Below, piece by piece: positions 10,423 through 23,586 of a stretch of 64,000 nucleotides of DNA. Origin of the DNA: Plazaster borealis (lineage: Eukaryota > Echinodermata > Asteroidea > Forcipulatida > Labidiasteridae); assembly GCA_021014325.1 (NCBI GenBank), contig CM037475.1, forward strand, positions 3,627,001 to 3,691,000, in the 5' to 3' direction. Position numbers and translations under genes: made by a program. The notes under the pieces were generated by a model that saw only the letters and a program-made list of their open reading frames with translations, made no database searches and was not told the origin of the DNA. How positions within the stretch are numbered: position 1 is the stretch's first letter; every line of letters starts with the position of its first letter.

Positions 10423-11959
10423 TTAAATCACTGTGTGCATTTATTCACAGATTCGTAAGTTTGTATTTGTACAGCAATCATTGTCAAAGATCATCAGGAA
10501 AATTGTTCTCATACAATAAGTGAACCATTTTTCAAACCTTCTAAAATATAAAGGAAGAAGCCAAGTTTATTATAGATCAACAATTTAGCTGCATATTTCC
10601 AACAAATTACTACCCCCACAACGAATAAGAATGAACACTAATGCACGCTGCAAAAAGCTGCTGCAAATTTGAATGCTGTTCAAGTGAATTGTTAAATTGA
10701 ATTATCTTTTTTTTAAATATGACGCAAAAGAACATTTGCTTTCCCTTTAAGTTAAATTGATCGACTGAGGAGCTTTCAATTTCACACAAAAAACAATAAT
10801 GCGTAGTTTTTGCCGAAAATTGATAATTAACTAGCAACTGTTTTTATTTATTTATTTTGAATTTATTTATTTTAATTGGGGGGGGGGGTAATCTACAACA
10901 AATGTATTTTCTCTAGTCTAGTAAGCCAACTTCTTCGACAATATTTGTAGACCACTGATACTTTATTGTCAGTGAGCTGTCTGAGTGAAACTTATGTTAC
11001 TGTTTTCGGACAATTACCAATTATCAAAGTTTGTCTTTAGTTACCCCCCCCCCAAACCTCTTGTGAAGATCAATATTATTGGGGTGATATCTTATTAATA
11101 TTCTAAATAACTTGCACATTACAACAAGTCAAGGCATGTAGGTATGGTGCTCCGACCCTTTCATTATTCTGTTTAACTTTATTCAATTCATCTGTATTTT
11201 GTTTTCTTCATTCTCACATAAAAAAATTATAATTGAAATAAAATGATTACATTACTAGGCCTACAAGTTTTTCAAGCAATGAGTCGACGCCTATAAATAT
11301 AAGTAAAGACTTCGTCGTGGGCAGCCAGCATAGTCGACTATAGTCACACAAACCTCACTCCAATCCAAGTGGTCCGGCTAGCTACAAAATGTAGTTGTGT
11401 TGAAACGCATCCCTATTTAATATGAAATATGAACTACTGACAATTTTTGACGGGCTAGTGTAATGACAAAAAGCTAACTGATGCTGGCTACATGCAGTCA
11501 TTAAACATTTTAAGGGCAAACCCTGGCAGCCATCTTGTATTATCCCTATTCAGCCCAGTGTAACCAAAGTGAGGTTCAGAGGACAAAATGGTAAAATCCT
11601 CGTATAGTAACTGTACAAAGGGAACTTGACAAAGATGGCTCTGTGTTCATCTTAATTTTTCGCATGGAACTCATATCTGCCTTATTAAATGTTAAATCTA
11701 AACAAAAAATATTTAATACATAAGTTGCACAATTTAGGCATTTGTTGGTGAGCTTAAAACATTGTATCGAAGTGCCTTACATTCTACCCCTGTCCATTGA
11801 GCCTTTAGCTTTATCCTTTAAACTTTATTTCAGAACACCATTAATATCATCCCATTCAAATTTCCTGCTGAACCACTGAAGCCTATGTAACAAGTAAAAT
11901 ATAGATTTATTCTAATTCGCCTTGGCACTCAACCGAATAAATCAACATTTCCTGAAACC
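10423..11959. other. Intergenic, nothing recognised
   Basis: AT-rich with G and C homopolymer runs near 10880 and 11045. Short frames only. Confidence 0.5.
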
Positions 11960-12360
11960 ATCTCAACTCTTTCCGAGTAGATGCGAGCGCTAACTGGGTG
12001 CCACTTTGCTAACCATTCACCCTATACCAGTACCCATTTACTCCTGGGTGACGAGAAGCAATTAAACTGTCTTGCCCAAGAACACAAGTGGTTGCAACCG
12101 TCCAATTTCACAGAGCTCAGTGCTTAAGCACTAAAAGCAGATACCACAAACAAAATGTTGCTTATTAGAATAAGGTTACCAGCCAAAATACCATGTTACA
12201 TGTACCATCTTTGACTGGCCAGCGTCCTACTTAGTTTTGCTAAGCAGAATTTTGTTAAGTAACATTTTTTGCTGAAGTAGCTCTATGAAATTCAACCCAC
12301 ACTCTGATGACTCGGATCAGAACTTGAGTTTGATGCTCTAGACCACTCGGCCACAACTCG
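11960..12360 (-). mobile_element. tRNA-derived SINE, interrupted by a MITE
   Basis: Read on the minus strand from 12360: GTTGTGGCCGAGTGGTCTAG (A-box) and GTGTGGGTTGAATTTC (degenerate B-box). After an interruption at about 12147-12305 it continues with CTTGGGCAAGACAG and TCACCCAGGAGTAAATGG, blocks typical of metazoan SINE bodies. The interruption has the CATAGAGCTACTTCAGC end of the CCAATTTCATAGAG MITE family (compare 53455-53633). Exact ends are uncertain. Confidence 0.65.
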
Positions 12361-12720
12361 CTATAATGTACATAAAATATGCACTAAACACCACAGTGAA
12401 CAACTTCTCTTCAATACCATGGCAAAATACTGCACAAAATGTATCAGGTTGCCACTCAAAAATTACAATTTTGCTGACTTGGTATTACACACAGTGTGCA
12501 CAAAACATTTTCAGTCTTAATAGATGTTGTTTTGCAAAGTTGGAAGATGAAAAAAGCTGCACCATAAGTTTAATAAGCATTTCATGCATTTTACAAGCTG
12601 AAACTACATTATGTAGTCATTTTATTGCTATCACAAATCCAAAGCTTGAAATTAATTACCGACAGTGCTGTAGACCTTTTTATGATGGAGTAGCCATCTT
12701 GTTTGGTCTATTAAATCAAT

Positions 12721-12855
12721 GTAAGGCCGTGTCCGAATCAAGTGACTTCGGCTACAGCCGTCATTGGCTGCAGCGAAAATGTTCAGGAATGAGCGTTTTA
12801 ATCAATCCGGCCAAAATAGCCACTGCTGAAGTTGTCAATTCGGACATGGCCTTAC
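12721..12855. mobile_element. Short MITE, GTAAGGCC ends
   Basis: A 135-bp element with about 20-bp inverted ends, GTAAGGCCGTGTCCGAAT on the left and its near complement on the right. An open frame of 167 codons (12366-12869) runs across it and the SINE boundary and is not a gene. Confidence 0.65.
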
Positions 12856-14088
12856 CAAGCCGAGACTAGAAGACAAAATAGTCAGGTACCTTTTAATATA
12901 ATGAGAAACAGTATCAATGACTGTTAATGTACATAGGGTACATGACAACATGTTGACCTTATATTTAACTAGTTTTAATTACTGCTTGTGTACATCTGTA
13001 TCCGTAAGGTATCGAAGATCAATTAAACTAATTTTGCATTCCAAAAGATGATTTACGATATTGTTTTACACAGCGCTTGCACTTCATCAATGGTCATCTC
13101 AAACGCGTAATTGCCAAATGTATTTTACAACAGGTGTACAGAGCCATTTTGAATTGTATTATGAGACCAGCAAGGCTTGAATTTTACACTGAACCACAGG
13201 CCCAAGGCCAGTGATTTCAGGGTCGGGCCAGTAAACTCACAACTTGACAAGTTCGGTGGTCTTGTGGGTTGTTTTTCAATTAAATAATAATACATTACTG
13301 TATAATAAAAATAAATTGATGTTCAACTGTTGACTTTGAGTCTGGTACCGGTAAATATTATTTAATTCTGTTGAGTATCAAAGTATACCAACAGATTAGA
13401 AAGAATGAAATCTTCTCTAGTGCTTACTCAAATATACAAACAGTTTACATGTTGAACTTTGTTGAAAGTTCTTTCTCATTTAGATTCTCGTCTTGTAAAA
13501 TAAATTCTGGTCTGGTAAATATTTTGAGCTACAATAAGCCCTGCTGTCTTGTGGAATTTTACCCCAAATTTAGAGCCCTGCACCCATAATATCAAAGCAT
13601 CCCTGTCACAGTGTAGGTAATACAAGGTGCTGCAGGCCTGCATCACAATCTGCTTCCAGCACACATGTCAGACAACATTTGGGCGAGCCCCCTTCTCCTT
13701 TAAATTAACAATAAGGAAAATGCAAGGCATTTACAATGTAGGATTAGGAATATTCAGAAAAGTCAAAGGAAACTTCAGACCATAAGACAACAAAAATCAG
13801 ACAGTGTTTAAAATGTAATTTTGTTTGAATGCTTACTTGGGTATTGCTACATTACTTCAGATAAACTACAGTAAACACTATTAATTTACAATTTTCAGCT
13901 ATATACTTACAAAAACCAAATTTGAGCGCAAAACAAAATGCATGTTTTATAAAATGATGCTTTACTATTTTTGCAATGCGCAGATGAATAGTGATTGGTG
14001 CCGAGGGTGAGTGATAGTTATTAGTTTTAGTGCTAGGGGTCAAGTTAAAGCATTAAAGTTTTAGTTCAGTGTTAGGGTGAGGAGTACT
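12856..14088. other. Intergenic, nothing recognised
   Basis: AT-rich, no supported gene or repeat. Confidence 0.5.
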
Positions 14089-14249
14089 GGGCTCGGTTTC
14101 ACAAAACACTAAGAATCATCTTAAGATGAGTTGTCAATAAGTAATTATACTTTTAATACTTTGAAATACAGTGATTTATATTATATCACACTTTGCTAAG
14201 CATTTAAGATTGATGTTGATCAATCTTAGCTCTTTGTGAAACCGAGCCC
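14089..14249. mobile_element. Short MITE, GGGCTCGGTTTCACAAA ends
   Basis: A 161-bp element with inverted ends GGGCTCGGTTTCACAAA and TTTGTGAAACCGAGCCC and a second inverted pair inside (AAGATTGATGTTGATCAATCTT). The right half recurs at about 28195-28265. Target duplication unclear. Confidence 0.75.
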
Positions 14250-15239
14250 TGGTGTTGTGATTGTTGCCATGGTTTGTGTTTGCATTGCAAAAGAGTCCTG
14301 CTCGCGCATTTCGCAAAAACATGCATTCTGTCTATTTTGCGCTCAAGCGTACACTTTGAATTTCTCACACATCTTTGAATTATTTTTATTGAGCAATGCG
14401 TATAAAGCTTGCCTCACTAGTAAAGATGAAGGGCCTACAACAATTCTCATTGATTAAATCTTACAAAATGAAATGTATTACCTCGAAAGACTTAGTTGTG
14501 AATAATAACATCATAATTTTGTCAAAAGATTTTGTCCGGTTTTCTTCCTTCATCAAATAAAATGTAATTATTTACAAACAGTTTTGCTTATTCAAATGAC
14601 TAAACCTGAGCTTTTCTTGGCATGATTTATATCATGTCTGAAAACAATTTGGTGACTTTAGTTTAATTTTGTCCAAATATTCCTCTGCAATTAACTTTTA
14701 CTTATTGTTGACATTCCCACTCATTTGTAGTCGAAAGGTTTTGGTAAGCAAAACACACTTCATAAACTGCGCTTGCATAACACTACTGACATTTTGGGTA
14801 ATCTGATTTGATCGATTGTTTGTTGGGTTTCTCTTTACAAAATCTGTACCATCTTCAGAGTTGTATTCCTACTTCCGACACCATAAAAATCCAAAGGGTA
14901 TTGTACTTGAATTTAATGAATTAAAAGTTTCATGAAATACCAACAATGCTTGGCATGAGGCAATGCGAGCCAATTTTATCAAATCAACTCATGTAAGTAC
15001 CGAGCTTCATTGTACAATATGGTATTGGAGTTTGATGGCCTCAAGAAACCTATTGAGTTAACAAGAAACTAAGGCCGTATCTGACTTACTGGCTGTGCAT
15101 GCGGCTTGATCATCACGTGACACGCATTAAAGCATATGGCCCATAGCAACAGGTGCAGCCATAGCCGCAGCCTAAGATGGTCCTCTAACTCGAGTGTCTT
15201 TATGCATTAAGACGCAGACCAGCTGTTTCAGTCGAACAT
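14250..15239. other. Intergenic, nothing recognised
   Basis: AT-rich. A segment at 15073-15175 starts AAGGCCGTATCTGA and weakly resembles the left end of the MITE at 12721. Otherwise nothing to report. Confidence 0.45.
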
Positions 15240-15880
15240 GTGGGGAATCATCTGGCTAGACTTGACAGTCTTCTTAAATTGTGTCAGTTTAAAAAAAACG
15301 TTACCGTTATGTTACAAAATGTAGCATCAACACCACTACGCGTTCACTTGAACAGTTTAACTTATAGCAAGGAGAGTCATCTAGCTAAACTTGACATAGT
15401 CTTTCAGCTGGTGGCACACAGTCCAAAAAGCGTGGGTTAGCCTCAACATCACTACATCACTTGAATGGTTGAACGTCTAGCAAATAGTCATCTAGCTAGA
15501 CTTTCGTCAGTCCCTCAGTTGGTGGCTTGCGGTCCAAAAAGTGTGAGTTAGCTCAACGTCACTTCAACAGCTGAACTTTCACGCTAACAGTTGTAACGGA
15601 GAGTCATCTAACTAAACTTATAGGCCCTAAGTCCTTTAATTAGCTGGTGGCACACTATCCACAAAATGTTGGTTGGCCTCAACATCCCTATTCCATACAG
15701 TTGAACTTGTGTTGTAGTGTAGAGTCATTTGCATGTCACACGGTCCAAAGAGCGTTGATATAGCCTCAACATCCCTACGTCACTTGAACGGTTGAACTTG
15801 TAGCTAGAGTCATCTAGCCAGACACAATCCTTCTTCAGCTGGTGGCACTCAGTCCAAAAAGCATTGATTAGCCTCAAAAT
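15240..15880 (+). repeat. Degenerate tandem repeat, unit about 115-125 bp
   Basis: Five to six decayed units repeat the words AGTCATCTAGCTAGACTT, CAGCTGGTGGCACAC, GTCCAAAAAGCGT, TAGCCTCAACATC and CACTTGAACGGTTGAACTT in the same order. Open frames across it are incidental. Confidence 0.75.
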
Positions 15881-16371
15881 TGGATGTATGTCATCTCCAA
15901 GGTCATATTCTCAATCTGAGATAGAAAATAAATGATTTTCAAAGATTATTTTTGATAAACTCTTTCAATACAAGTATCACTTGTTCTGAGGAACAGTCAA
16001 GTATGAAATAATGCCATCATCTGCAAGAAAAATCTCCTCCAGCTCCAACAGTTCTTCAACTCATTAAACATCCACAAACAACATAACAGGTTTTGTTTAT
16101 CTTTTTGTGTTTTTAAATTTTTTGTTGTTGAAAACTTCACCTCCTATTTTAATGAATTTTTCCACCTGCTGCTTATATAATGTGTTTATTGCAAACTAAT
16201 GATGGGATTGAATGTATTCTTTCAAATTGACAATTTGAAACCTTCAAAGGTGCTACTTCTGAAACATTAACAACTCCTTTGCAAAATTTGTGGGATGAAC
16301 ATTCTCTGCAAAAAAGTCTTGGATTTTTATTTCATTTTTAACTTACCAAGTGGTCTGTTGACTCTTTACAC

Positions 16372-16478
16372 CTGTATCCTCCAACAATGCTCATCCAAAC
16401 AGGTCCGGTTGTATTCACAACTCCCTGTATCCTCCACTGATGCTCATCCAAACAGGTCCAGTTTATAGTCACCACTCC
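16372..16478 (+). repeat. Two-copy tandem repeat, 53-54 bp
   Basis: Two adjacent units begin CTGTATCCTCCA and contain GCTCATCCAAACAGGTCC. A few substitutions separate them. Confidence 0.85.
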
Positions 16479-17475
16479 ACAAGAGACTGCTCAACTGAAG
16501 AGAAAATTTAATAGGCATAGACAATTTTATCTCTATGCATTTCTTTCTGATAAATTGCAAGAAGAGCCAACTTCTATTGTCTCGGGAAGGATTTTAATTT
16601 GTATGGATTGTACAAACACAATTTTGTTTAGCTTCAAAATAGTAACAAGTAATTAAACACAAGGGTAGCAGTATGAGGTTACCTTTAATTATTGCAATGC
16701 ATGCCAACTGCAAATTGATGTTACGTGGTAAATTGCCCATTCAGGCCTGGAATTTTTATCTTTGAGAGGGCAAGGCCATTTTCATTTTGCAAAGGGCACT
16801 TCCATTGGAAAATCTTTAGGTCTACGAGAAACTTTTGAAGGGGCACCAAGGCCAAGACACGGGGCTACAAAGGCCATGGCCTCTGTGGCCTCCGTGTAAT
16901 TCCAGGCCTGCCCATTTACTCAACTACTTATCAGTGACACATTTTTAAAATATGATATTTCAAGTGAAACATTTGTTTTAAGTGTTAACAATTTTTTTAA
17001 ATCCTAGTATCTTTAAACTGTCCAAAATCTCTTGATGCATTTCAAATTAATGGTCTTCATACTGCAATTTACCTGTTGATGAAGACATCCTTGAATCTTG
17101 ATGATGGGCAGCATGTGTATCTACTTTTGGAGACTTCACCTGACAATGGCATCCGTCCGTTAGCCTAAATGCAAACAAAATAAAACATTGTTTTGTCATA
17201 TCATGTGGTTTTCAAAAATGAGCATTATGAAAGAGTCAGCACATGTTTGTCTTTTTCTTGCCCACTGTGGGTGTATATTGTTGAGTGGGGGATTCGGTGC
17301 CGGTGCAACTCCTTTTTGGTTGAATCTCCATTGGTGCAGGTTGTGTCTCGATAACGTTTCACAATGTTTTTAGGGCAATGAATCAACTTCACTACATCAC
17401 CATTTTCACAAAGTGATGTATGTGCTCCTGCTCAGCCAAAATGTTGTGTTTGGAGAAAAATCGCGGTTGAACATT

Positions 17476-17605
17476 TTAAAGCTCAGTGGTCTAGAGGTAA
17501 GACATCTGCTCGAGAATGGCAAAGGTTGTGGGTTCATTTCCCACCCGAGTAATATACCTGTGGATTTTCTTTTTCAAAGGAATCGGGGAAACACTGAATA
17601 ACACT
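17476..17605 (+). mobile_element. tRNA-derived SINE head
   Basis: An A-box match TGGTCTAGAGG is followed 40-50 bases later by a B-box-like GGTTCATTTCC in a tRNA-like context (GCTCAGTGGT...CCACCCGAG). The 3' part TCGGGGAAACACTGAATA is the usual SINE body that follows such heads. The B-box deviates from GGTTCGANTCC, and the tRNA arms are not all paired, so a functional tRNA gene is unlikely. Confidence 0.7.
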
Positions 17606-20600
17606 TGAATTTGCACCTAAAATTGTCCCCCCCCCAAAAAAAAAGAGGAAGAAATTAACCCACCACATATTGAGTTCTTAATACATTAAATTTGGCTTTA
17701 TACAATTGTTTTCTTTTGTTTAATAACAGGCTTTGCCAAAAAACAATCTACACAACCATTTGTGTTTATATTAATCACTCTTGAGAAAACTAGGATAGAT
17801 TTATGAACTGACAAACATTTCAATGATCAGGAGTTTCCCTTACCTTTTAAAAAGGAAAGAGCACTTGAGCAGTTCATTTACCACACTCATTGTACATTCT
17901 TAGGAAGCAACTGCAGGTCTCGGACACTGGTTGAAGTGAGTAGATCTGGAGCTGACAACCCTCGCTGTATCAAGCAAATAAAGAATATAATAATGCTTTA
18001 CTTTTAAAGCAATTTAACATGGTTCTTATAACTTGTTTAGCCTCGGTGGTTGTCTGGTCGTTCATGCTCGCTGTTGTAGAGCCTAAAATGATATACCAGT
18101 ATTTTGACTGCTGGTCACAACTGCCTTTACTATCTACAAGAGATTTGTTTGAGATGGTCAAAAACTCCTTTGTGTTATGCATGTTTCCTGTTTCTTTCCA
18201 AAGTTATTGATAAACTGATGCTCAGATTTTTTCATGATCCAAATTTCTTGAATGAGTTGTTGTCCCATTTAGTAAGTAGTCCCATATAGGTAGTTTCTTC
18301 ACCAGTAGGCTAAGTTTTAACTTATATTCATAACACGATACATTACCAAATATTTTGAGCACCAGTCTGGCCTGCTGGTAGGTACCACCTCAGCTCAGAG
18401 AAGATTTCAGCACACAAACTACCTCATCATCTTTAAGAAGAAAACATGATCTGCTTATTGGAAGAAAAGGCATTTTGGGGTCACACGAGCCAAATTCAGG
18501 TTCACCATTGGCCCTAAGAACACCCCAATACTTTACCAAACCAAACCAGTGTTCCAGCGCTGCCCTCTGTGCACAAATGCTTGCCACAACATCCACTCAC
18601 AGCAATAACAGGTTGACTGTGGAAAACAAAAACAAGGTTAAAGCTTGTGAAGGGAAATGTTAGTCACTGCTGAACAAAAAGTCAGCTCTTGTGGGGAAGA
18701 TTATTTTCTTTCACTTCTAACCTAGTACTTTACCCCATACTTCACCTAATACTTCACCTGATACTTAACCTTTGCTGCAAACACCTGACCTCAGTTACCC
18801 CACTGACCTCGGGGTCACGAATCAGAGACATCAACGGGAGTTACAACATGATATTGTATACTCAATTTCTGCGTTTCAGGTACAGACTGTGGAAAAAAAT
18901 GTAGCCTGTGGAGGCTAGGTTAGAGGCTGTGGGAAAAAAAGTTAGGCTGTGGAGGAAAGGTTAGACGCTGTGGAGGAAAGGTTAGACGCTGTGGAGGAAA
19001 GGTTAGACGCTGTGGAGAAAAGGTTATTTTTCTTTTACTCACCCAAATACTTTTACCTGATACTTCACCTGTTACAAATACTTGACCGTTTCAGCAAACA
19101 GCTTGCCTCACTGGCCTCCAGTCACTCACCAGGAACATCAAAGGGAGAGTCTTCATTGTCTGCTCAAGTTCTGCAAGTTCTACAGCCACACCTTATACTT
19201 TACCTACTGCCAGCAAACCTGCTGAAAGAGTTGGGTTAAGCATATCTCTAGGCCTACACTCTTTAAACACTCTAAGCCTTTACTGTCTTACCATTCATAC
19301 AAACCTAGACACCACTAACGTCTTTCCTCCATGGATGAGTGGCTCCTTTTCCCCCTGGCTCCTGTCTACTCTCTCGTCATCTTTACTCTCTTTTCATTTC
19401 TTTCCTTTCACCTTTTTCATTTGACCTTCTGTTTTTTTCGCAGCGCTCACAAATAGGCCTAAGTGGTTAAGGGAAGTTATTTGCAATGAACCCTATAAGC
19501 TTTAATATTTAATTTAATAATTGCATTTCGGGACTACAGCTTAAAAAAAACCTTGTTTGCTACAAGTTCCCCCGTTTTTTCATTTATTTGAACATGAACT
19601 CAAATGCGAAAAGGTTACAGCTATGTTGTTTATTTCTTGTCTTCTTATTTTTTTAAATTTTCAAAGACCTAATGTTATTCACGCTCAGTTGAAGATGTCT
19701 ACTTTCAGAGTTGATGTAATGCTGATATTTGGAATATGTAAATATTTATTTAGCTGGTCTAAATTATCAATTTAATACTCCTAAATCAAACATTAATCAT
19801 CAAATAAATGGTCATTGGACTTGACTATTTTTTAATTGCATGATTACCCCTAAAACACTTATGGTGGTTGGTTTTAAGTGCAGTAGTGGACAGGAAAAGT
19901 GCTTTTTTTTTCAATTTCTTTTTTTCTTCATGTTCTTAAAAGAATGTATGAAAATTATAATGAATTATGTTGTACCGGTAGTTGGATTTTGTACTCTTCC
20001 TTTATAAACATAACGCTATTTGAAATATAAAATCATGACAATTTTAAATAAACATGACAACTGATGACTTGACGGATCGACCCCGAAAGAAATTTCCAGT
20101 AAGACTAGTCTCCTAAGAAAGCATCATTGGCTTCGACCAATATGCAATTCAAGAAATGCCAAGACGGTGTGAAGTCACCTTGAAAGCTAAACAAGCAAGG
20201 ACAACATCAACAAGGTTGCCATACATCAATGGGGGGGGGGGTAGAAAAGGGGAGGGACTCTGCAAGAGAACGGGTTAGATCTTCTTTTACCGTTCGCAGT
20301 CTTCATCTTGTCTTTATCTTGGGCCAACTTGCGTTATCCGTCCTCCACTATTGCTCTCAATCAATAATCTAACCTTTTTTCTTCTTTCTTTTTTAGAAAG
20401 GCCAATAATTATTTGTTTTTTATAATTCACGTATTTAACCGCCAGTTCTTTTGAGAACCATCACAACTCATTAGAGAAAGTTTTATTGTTCAATTCAATT
20501 CAATTTGTTTATTCATCATGTGAAATTATGTGACATTTGCTTTCAATTGTACAGCGGTAAAAATTTAAAGTTTTTTAAGCACATGGTGTCTCCGCCAGTT

Positions 20601-20797
20601 GCTCAAAAGATGTTTGTTTTTTTTTTTTTTAATAAAGTCAACCATTTATCAAAGAGGTGAATTGCACCAGCGAATTTTAAAAATGGAGGTCGGATATACA
20701 GCAAAGTTCTCCTTACTTTGATCCTTTGGCGACCTCCAATGTACGTCCACACCACAAATCCATAGATCTTCAACTCCCATCTGGTCACAGTCTCTTG
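17606..20797. other. Intergenic, no supported gene
   Basis: Apart from the minisatellite at 18903-19026, this 3.2 kb shows only short frames, homopolymer runs and pyrimidine-rich stretches. No domain is recognisable in any frame. Confidence 0.45.
18903..19026 (+). repeat. 21-bp minisatellite
   Basis: Units GCTGTGGAGGAAAGGTTAGA(C) are repeated about four times, with decayed units upstream. One frame reads as EERLDAV heptads because the unit is 21 bp. No surrounding gene supports a coiled-coil protein. Confidence 0.8.
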
Positions 20798-21239
20798 TAC
20801 GGAGCCTCTAAAGGGACAGGAAATAAACAAAATTGAAAGGTAAAAACATAAACAAAATCATTTTCGTCCCCTCTAAATATTATTTCTTTCCAACAAAACA
20901 TGATTTTGTTACCTCGAAATATTTTTTTGTTGCCTCGAAATATTATTTTGTTGCCTCGAAATATTATTTTGTTGCCTCAAAATATTATTTTGTTACCTTT
21001 AAATAATTTTTATCATGTTACCTCGAAATATTATTTTGTTCCCTCAAAATCATTTTATCCCCTCAAAATGCCATTTTGTTCACATGAAATATTGTTTTGT
21101 TCCATCAAAACATTATTTTGAGGAAGTGGAATAGTATTTTGAGGGAATGAAATTGTTATTTCATGGGAACGAATTAACATTTTTGAGGAAACAAAACAAT
21201 TTGAATTTTTTTTTACCTGTCCCTTAGAGGGGCTCTGTA
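20798..21239. mobile_element. TIR element with internal minisatellite, TACGGAGCC family, copy 1
   Basis: Ends are TACGGAGCCTCTAAAGGGAC and the near complement ending GGCTCTGTA. A 6-bp direct repeat CTCTTG flanks them (20792-20797 and 21240-21245). Inside is an array of about 20-bp units (TATTATTTTGTTGCCTCGAA) that turns into inverted-sense units (AAAACATTATTTTGAGG) past the middle, so the whole element can fold back. A relative with a different unit is at 55981-56484. Superfamily unknown. Confidence 0.8.
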
Positions 21240-21245
21240 CTCTTG

Positions 21246-22493
21246 AGAGTTATCAGCGCAAGATGTTCCCTCTTCCTGCAACTCACGAAACAGTCCCATC
21301 AATGCCTCGTTCCGTCCTGCCAGTCCGCCACTCACAGCTGCTTCAGTCGTTCCCGTCTCTGTTGAGAAAACCCCTAAATTCATCAATGTTGCAATTCAAG
21401 TCCAAAGGGATGAGCAAACATTTCAAAGTAGAAGATTGTGGTTATTTATAGGTAATGTTCCCAAGCAACCTTGATAAACATATTCCCATCAAGCATTGTC
21501 GTCCTAAGTCCTCTAAGTTAACCCCTAAATGCCCCTTGGTCACTGTCAACCTATGTAAATCAGAACAAGCTTTATCATAGATATACTGCCAAACCCATGA
21601 CTCTAATCGTTCTATGTACTACATGTATTAAAAGAATAAACTTACTAATGCAGGGTTTTCCCTTAATGTATTCCGTGACTAGCCAACAGGACGAGTTAGC
21701 TTGGCATTTCACTAGTCCACCAGCTTTTTCACCATCCAATATTTCATATGAAATAGGGATGCTTTTCAACACTGAACTAGCCAGCCGGACCACTTGGAGA
21801 ATTTTTTTAGTAATCACATTTCCCCAGTCATTTCTATATTTATAGGTATAATTTCAAAGCTAAAATAGATTTTTTCCCCTATGTTTTTTTTAATGACTTG
21901 GTATAATACCCTTGTTTTACAAAATTTTAGGTTGAACAAAGAGATGTACTTGCATGGGGTACTAGAGGCACTGTTCATGTTAACAGAATCCTTAAACTAC
22001 AAAAAAAGGTTCCAATTAAAAAAATTCATGAACACAGTGATCCTCTTCTTTCATATTGCAGTATTTTTTAAAGGTAATTATATTTTCCAGCTTGGCTCTT
22101 TATTGCATCAATTTAGAAACAATAACTGACCCAAATATATTTGTTTAATGTTTGCAAAAAGGAAGAAGTTCATCATTAGGGCCTACTTCACATGGCAGTG
22201 TCATTTCATTGATCTTGTGAACGCGCTACACTTTCTAAAACAGTGAAATATGAGGGGCCTAAGCTATGGAGTTCTGCTCTGTTGACACTCCCTTTTAAAA
22301 ACATATCCACGGTTCATCTCTCTTTACACTATTCTCGTGGGGTTAAGTGGCTACTAGACCACGTGTGTCTAGACTAAAGGCTGTCCAGGCTACATGCTGT
22401 ACTGTGTCTTTTGTTGTAACTAATCTATAATAATGGTTATAATTGTTAAGTATTTACTGTTATGGTTAAAAATATTTTACCAAAATGCGGATA
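21246..22493. other. Intergenic, nothing recognised
   Basis: AT-rich. Short frames only, none with a recognisable domain. Confidence 0.5.
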
Positions 22494-22648
22494 GGAAAAG
22501 TTTCCGCAGCATGCCTCCAACTTATTTTGTATTTATTTTGTATTTATTTTTTTCCTGTTTTCCACCTTTTTCCAAATGGAAAACAGGAAGAAAAAAAAGA
22601 AAAAAAAGAAAGAAAAAAAAGTTGGAGGCATGCTGCGGAAACTTTTCC
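22494..22648. mobile_element. Foldback element with 30-bp perfect arms
   Basis: The arms at 22494-22523 and 22619-22648 are perfect complements (core CCGCAGCATGCCTCCAAC). A second hairpin of CCTGTTTTCCA type lies inside, followed by a purine-rich stretch. No clear target duplication. Confidence 0.8.
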
Positions 22649-23211
22649 GGGCACGAGTGTGCGAGAGTTCCGTCCGCGCTATAGAATGTGCGCTTGAATT
22701 TTCATTTTTAAAGGTCAAAATATAGCGTTTTAGCTACCAATTCCTTACGAGGAATATTAAAATATAAAAAAAGGGAAATGAAGTCAACAAATCAAATAAA
22801 TCCCTTAGAAAGTGGTGGGATGATACGGAAATTTCCCCCCAAAAGTAACTGTTTTTGTGTTATTTCATTATTCACTTCTTGTTTGGAAAATAAAGCGAAG
22901 TGAACAGAACTCAGAACAGAACAAGCCTTACCTCCACAGATCCTTGTTCGGCTTTCAAGTCATGAAGTTTCACACTGCAGTCTGCAGCGATTCACAAGAG
23001 CCCACTCCAGCCACTCACAAGTTCAACCGAAGTTCCAATTTGCTTTTAAAGTCTGTAGTCCGTACTAGAGAACTTCGTGGAACTCGTACTAAAAAGGGAA
23101 AGGGCTCAACAGTGAAATATGTCTTCAACATACTGCAGTTTTTCAAAATTGCATGTCTTGCCATAATTATTGGCGACGAAGCTGTCCGAGTGGCCAGACA
23201 ATGTTCAAGGT

Positions 23212-23586
23212 TCACTCTATTTTGTACTTAAAATATTGGCCAAAGCCAGGCCTCAGATAATGAATATCAGTGCAACAGTTATTGTCGAAATATTCCTGAT
23301 TGCACATGATTTCCATGGTTAGAATTTTGATAAAATTTGGTAAAAGTTCATCAGAAAACGCGACGTCCAAATCCCACGTAGAGCCCAGAGGTCCATGCTG
23401 CCACATCCAGTCCGCGACGCTGCACACTATCCATGTGGTATTGGCCACAATGAGTGCTTCGAAAAAAACGCAAAACTCCTTATTTGCATAACAATGAAGA
23501 TACTTGCGTCTTGTGAATAACATTCCACAGAAACTCCACCCAGTCCAATGAATGAACTGAATGAACTTGTTGAGTAACGGTCTCAT
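23212..23586 (-). CDS. Hypothetical 124-aa open frame
   Basis: An ATG-started frame of 124 codons without a recognisable domain. It includes a tryptophan-rich middle (SVADWMWQHGPLGSTW) and an acidic stretch. A plus-strand frame of equal length overlaps part of the same region, so chance is quite possible. No splice signals or homologous copy in the window support it. Listed only because it is long for this AT-rich DNA. Confidence 0.15.
   Translation of the reverse strand: MRPLLNKFIQFIHWTGWSFCGMLFTRRKYLHCYANKEFCVFFEALIVANTTWIVCSVADWMWQHGPLGSTWDLDVAFSDELLPNFIKILTMEIMCNQEYFDNNCCTDIHYLRPGFGQYFKYKIE

Noticed and set aside
12366..12869. 167-codon open frame on the plus strand
   Set aside because: It runs from the edge of a SINE through unique DNA and across a MITE (12721-12855). 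No domain, no conservation and low-complexity composition.
17478..17555. Possible tRNA gene
   Set aside because: A- and B-box-like words are present, but the arms do not pair as a cloverleaf and the sequence continues as a SINE body.
18949..19239. Frame with EERLDAV heptads resembling a coiled coil
   Set aside because: The heptad arises from a 21-bp minisatellite. Nothing upstream or downstream supports a gene.
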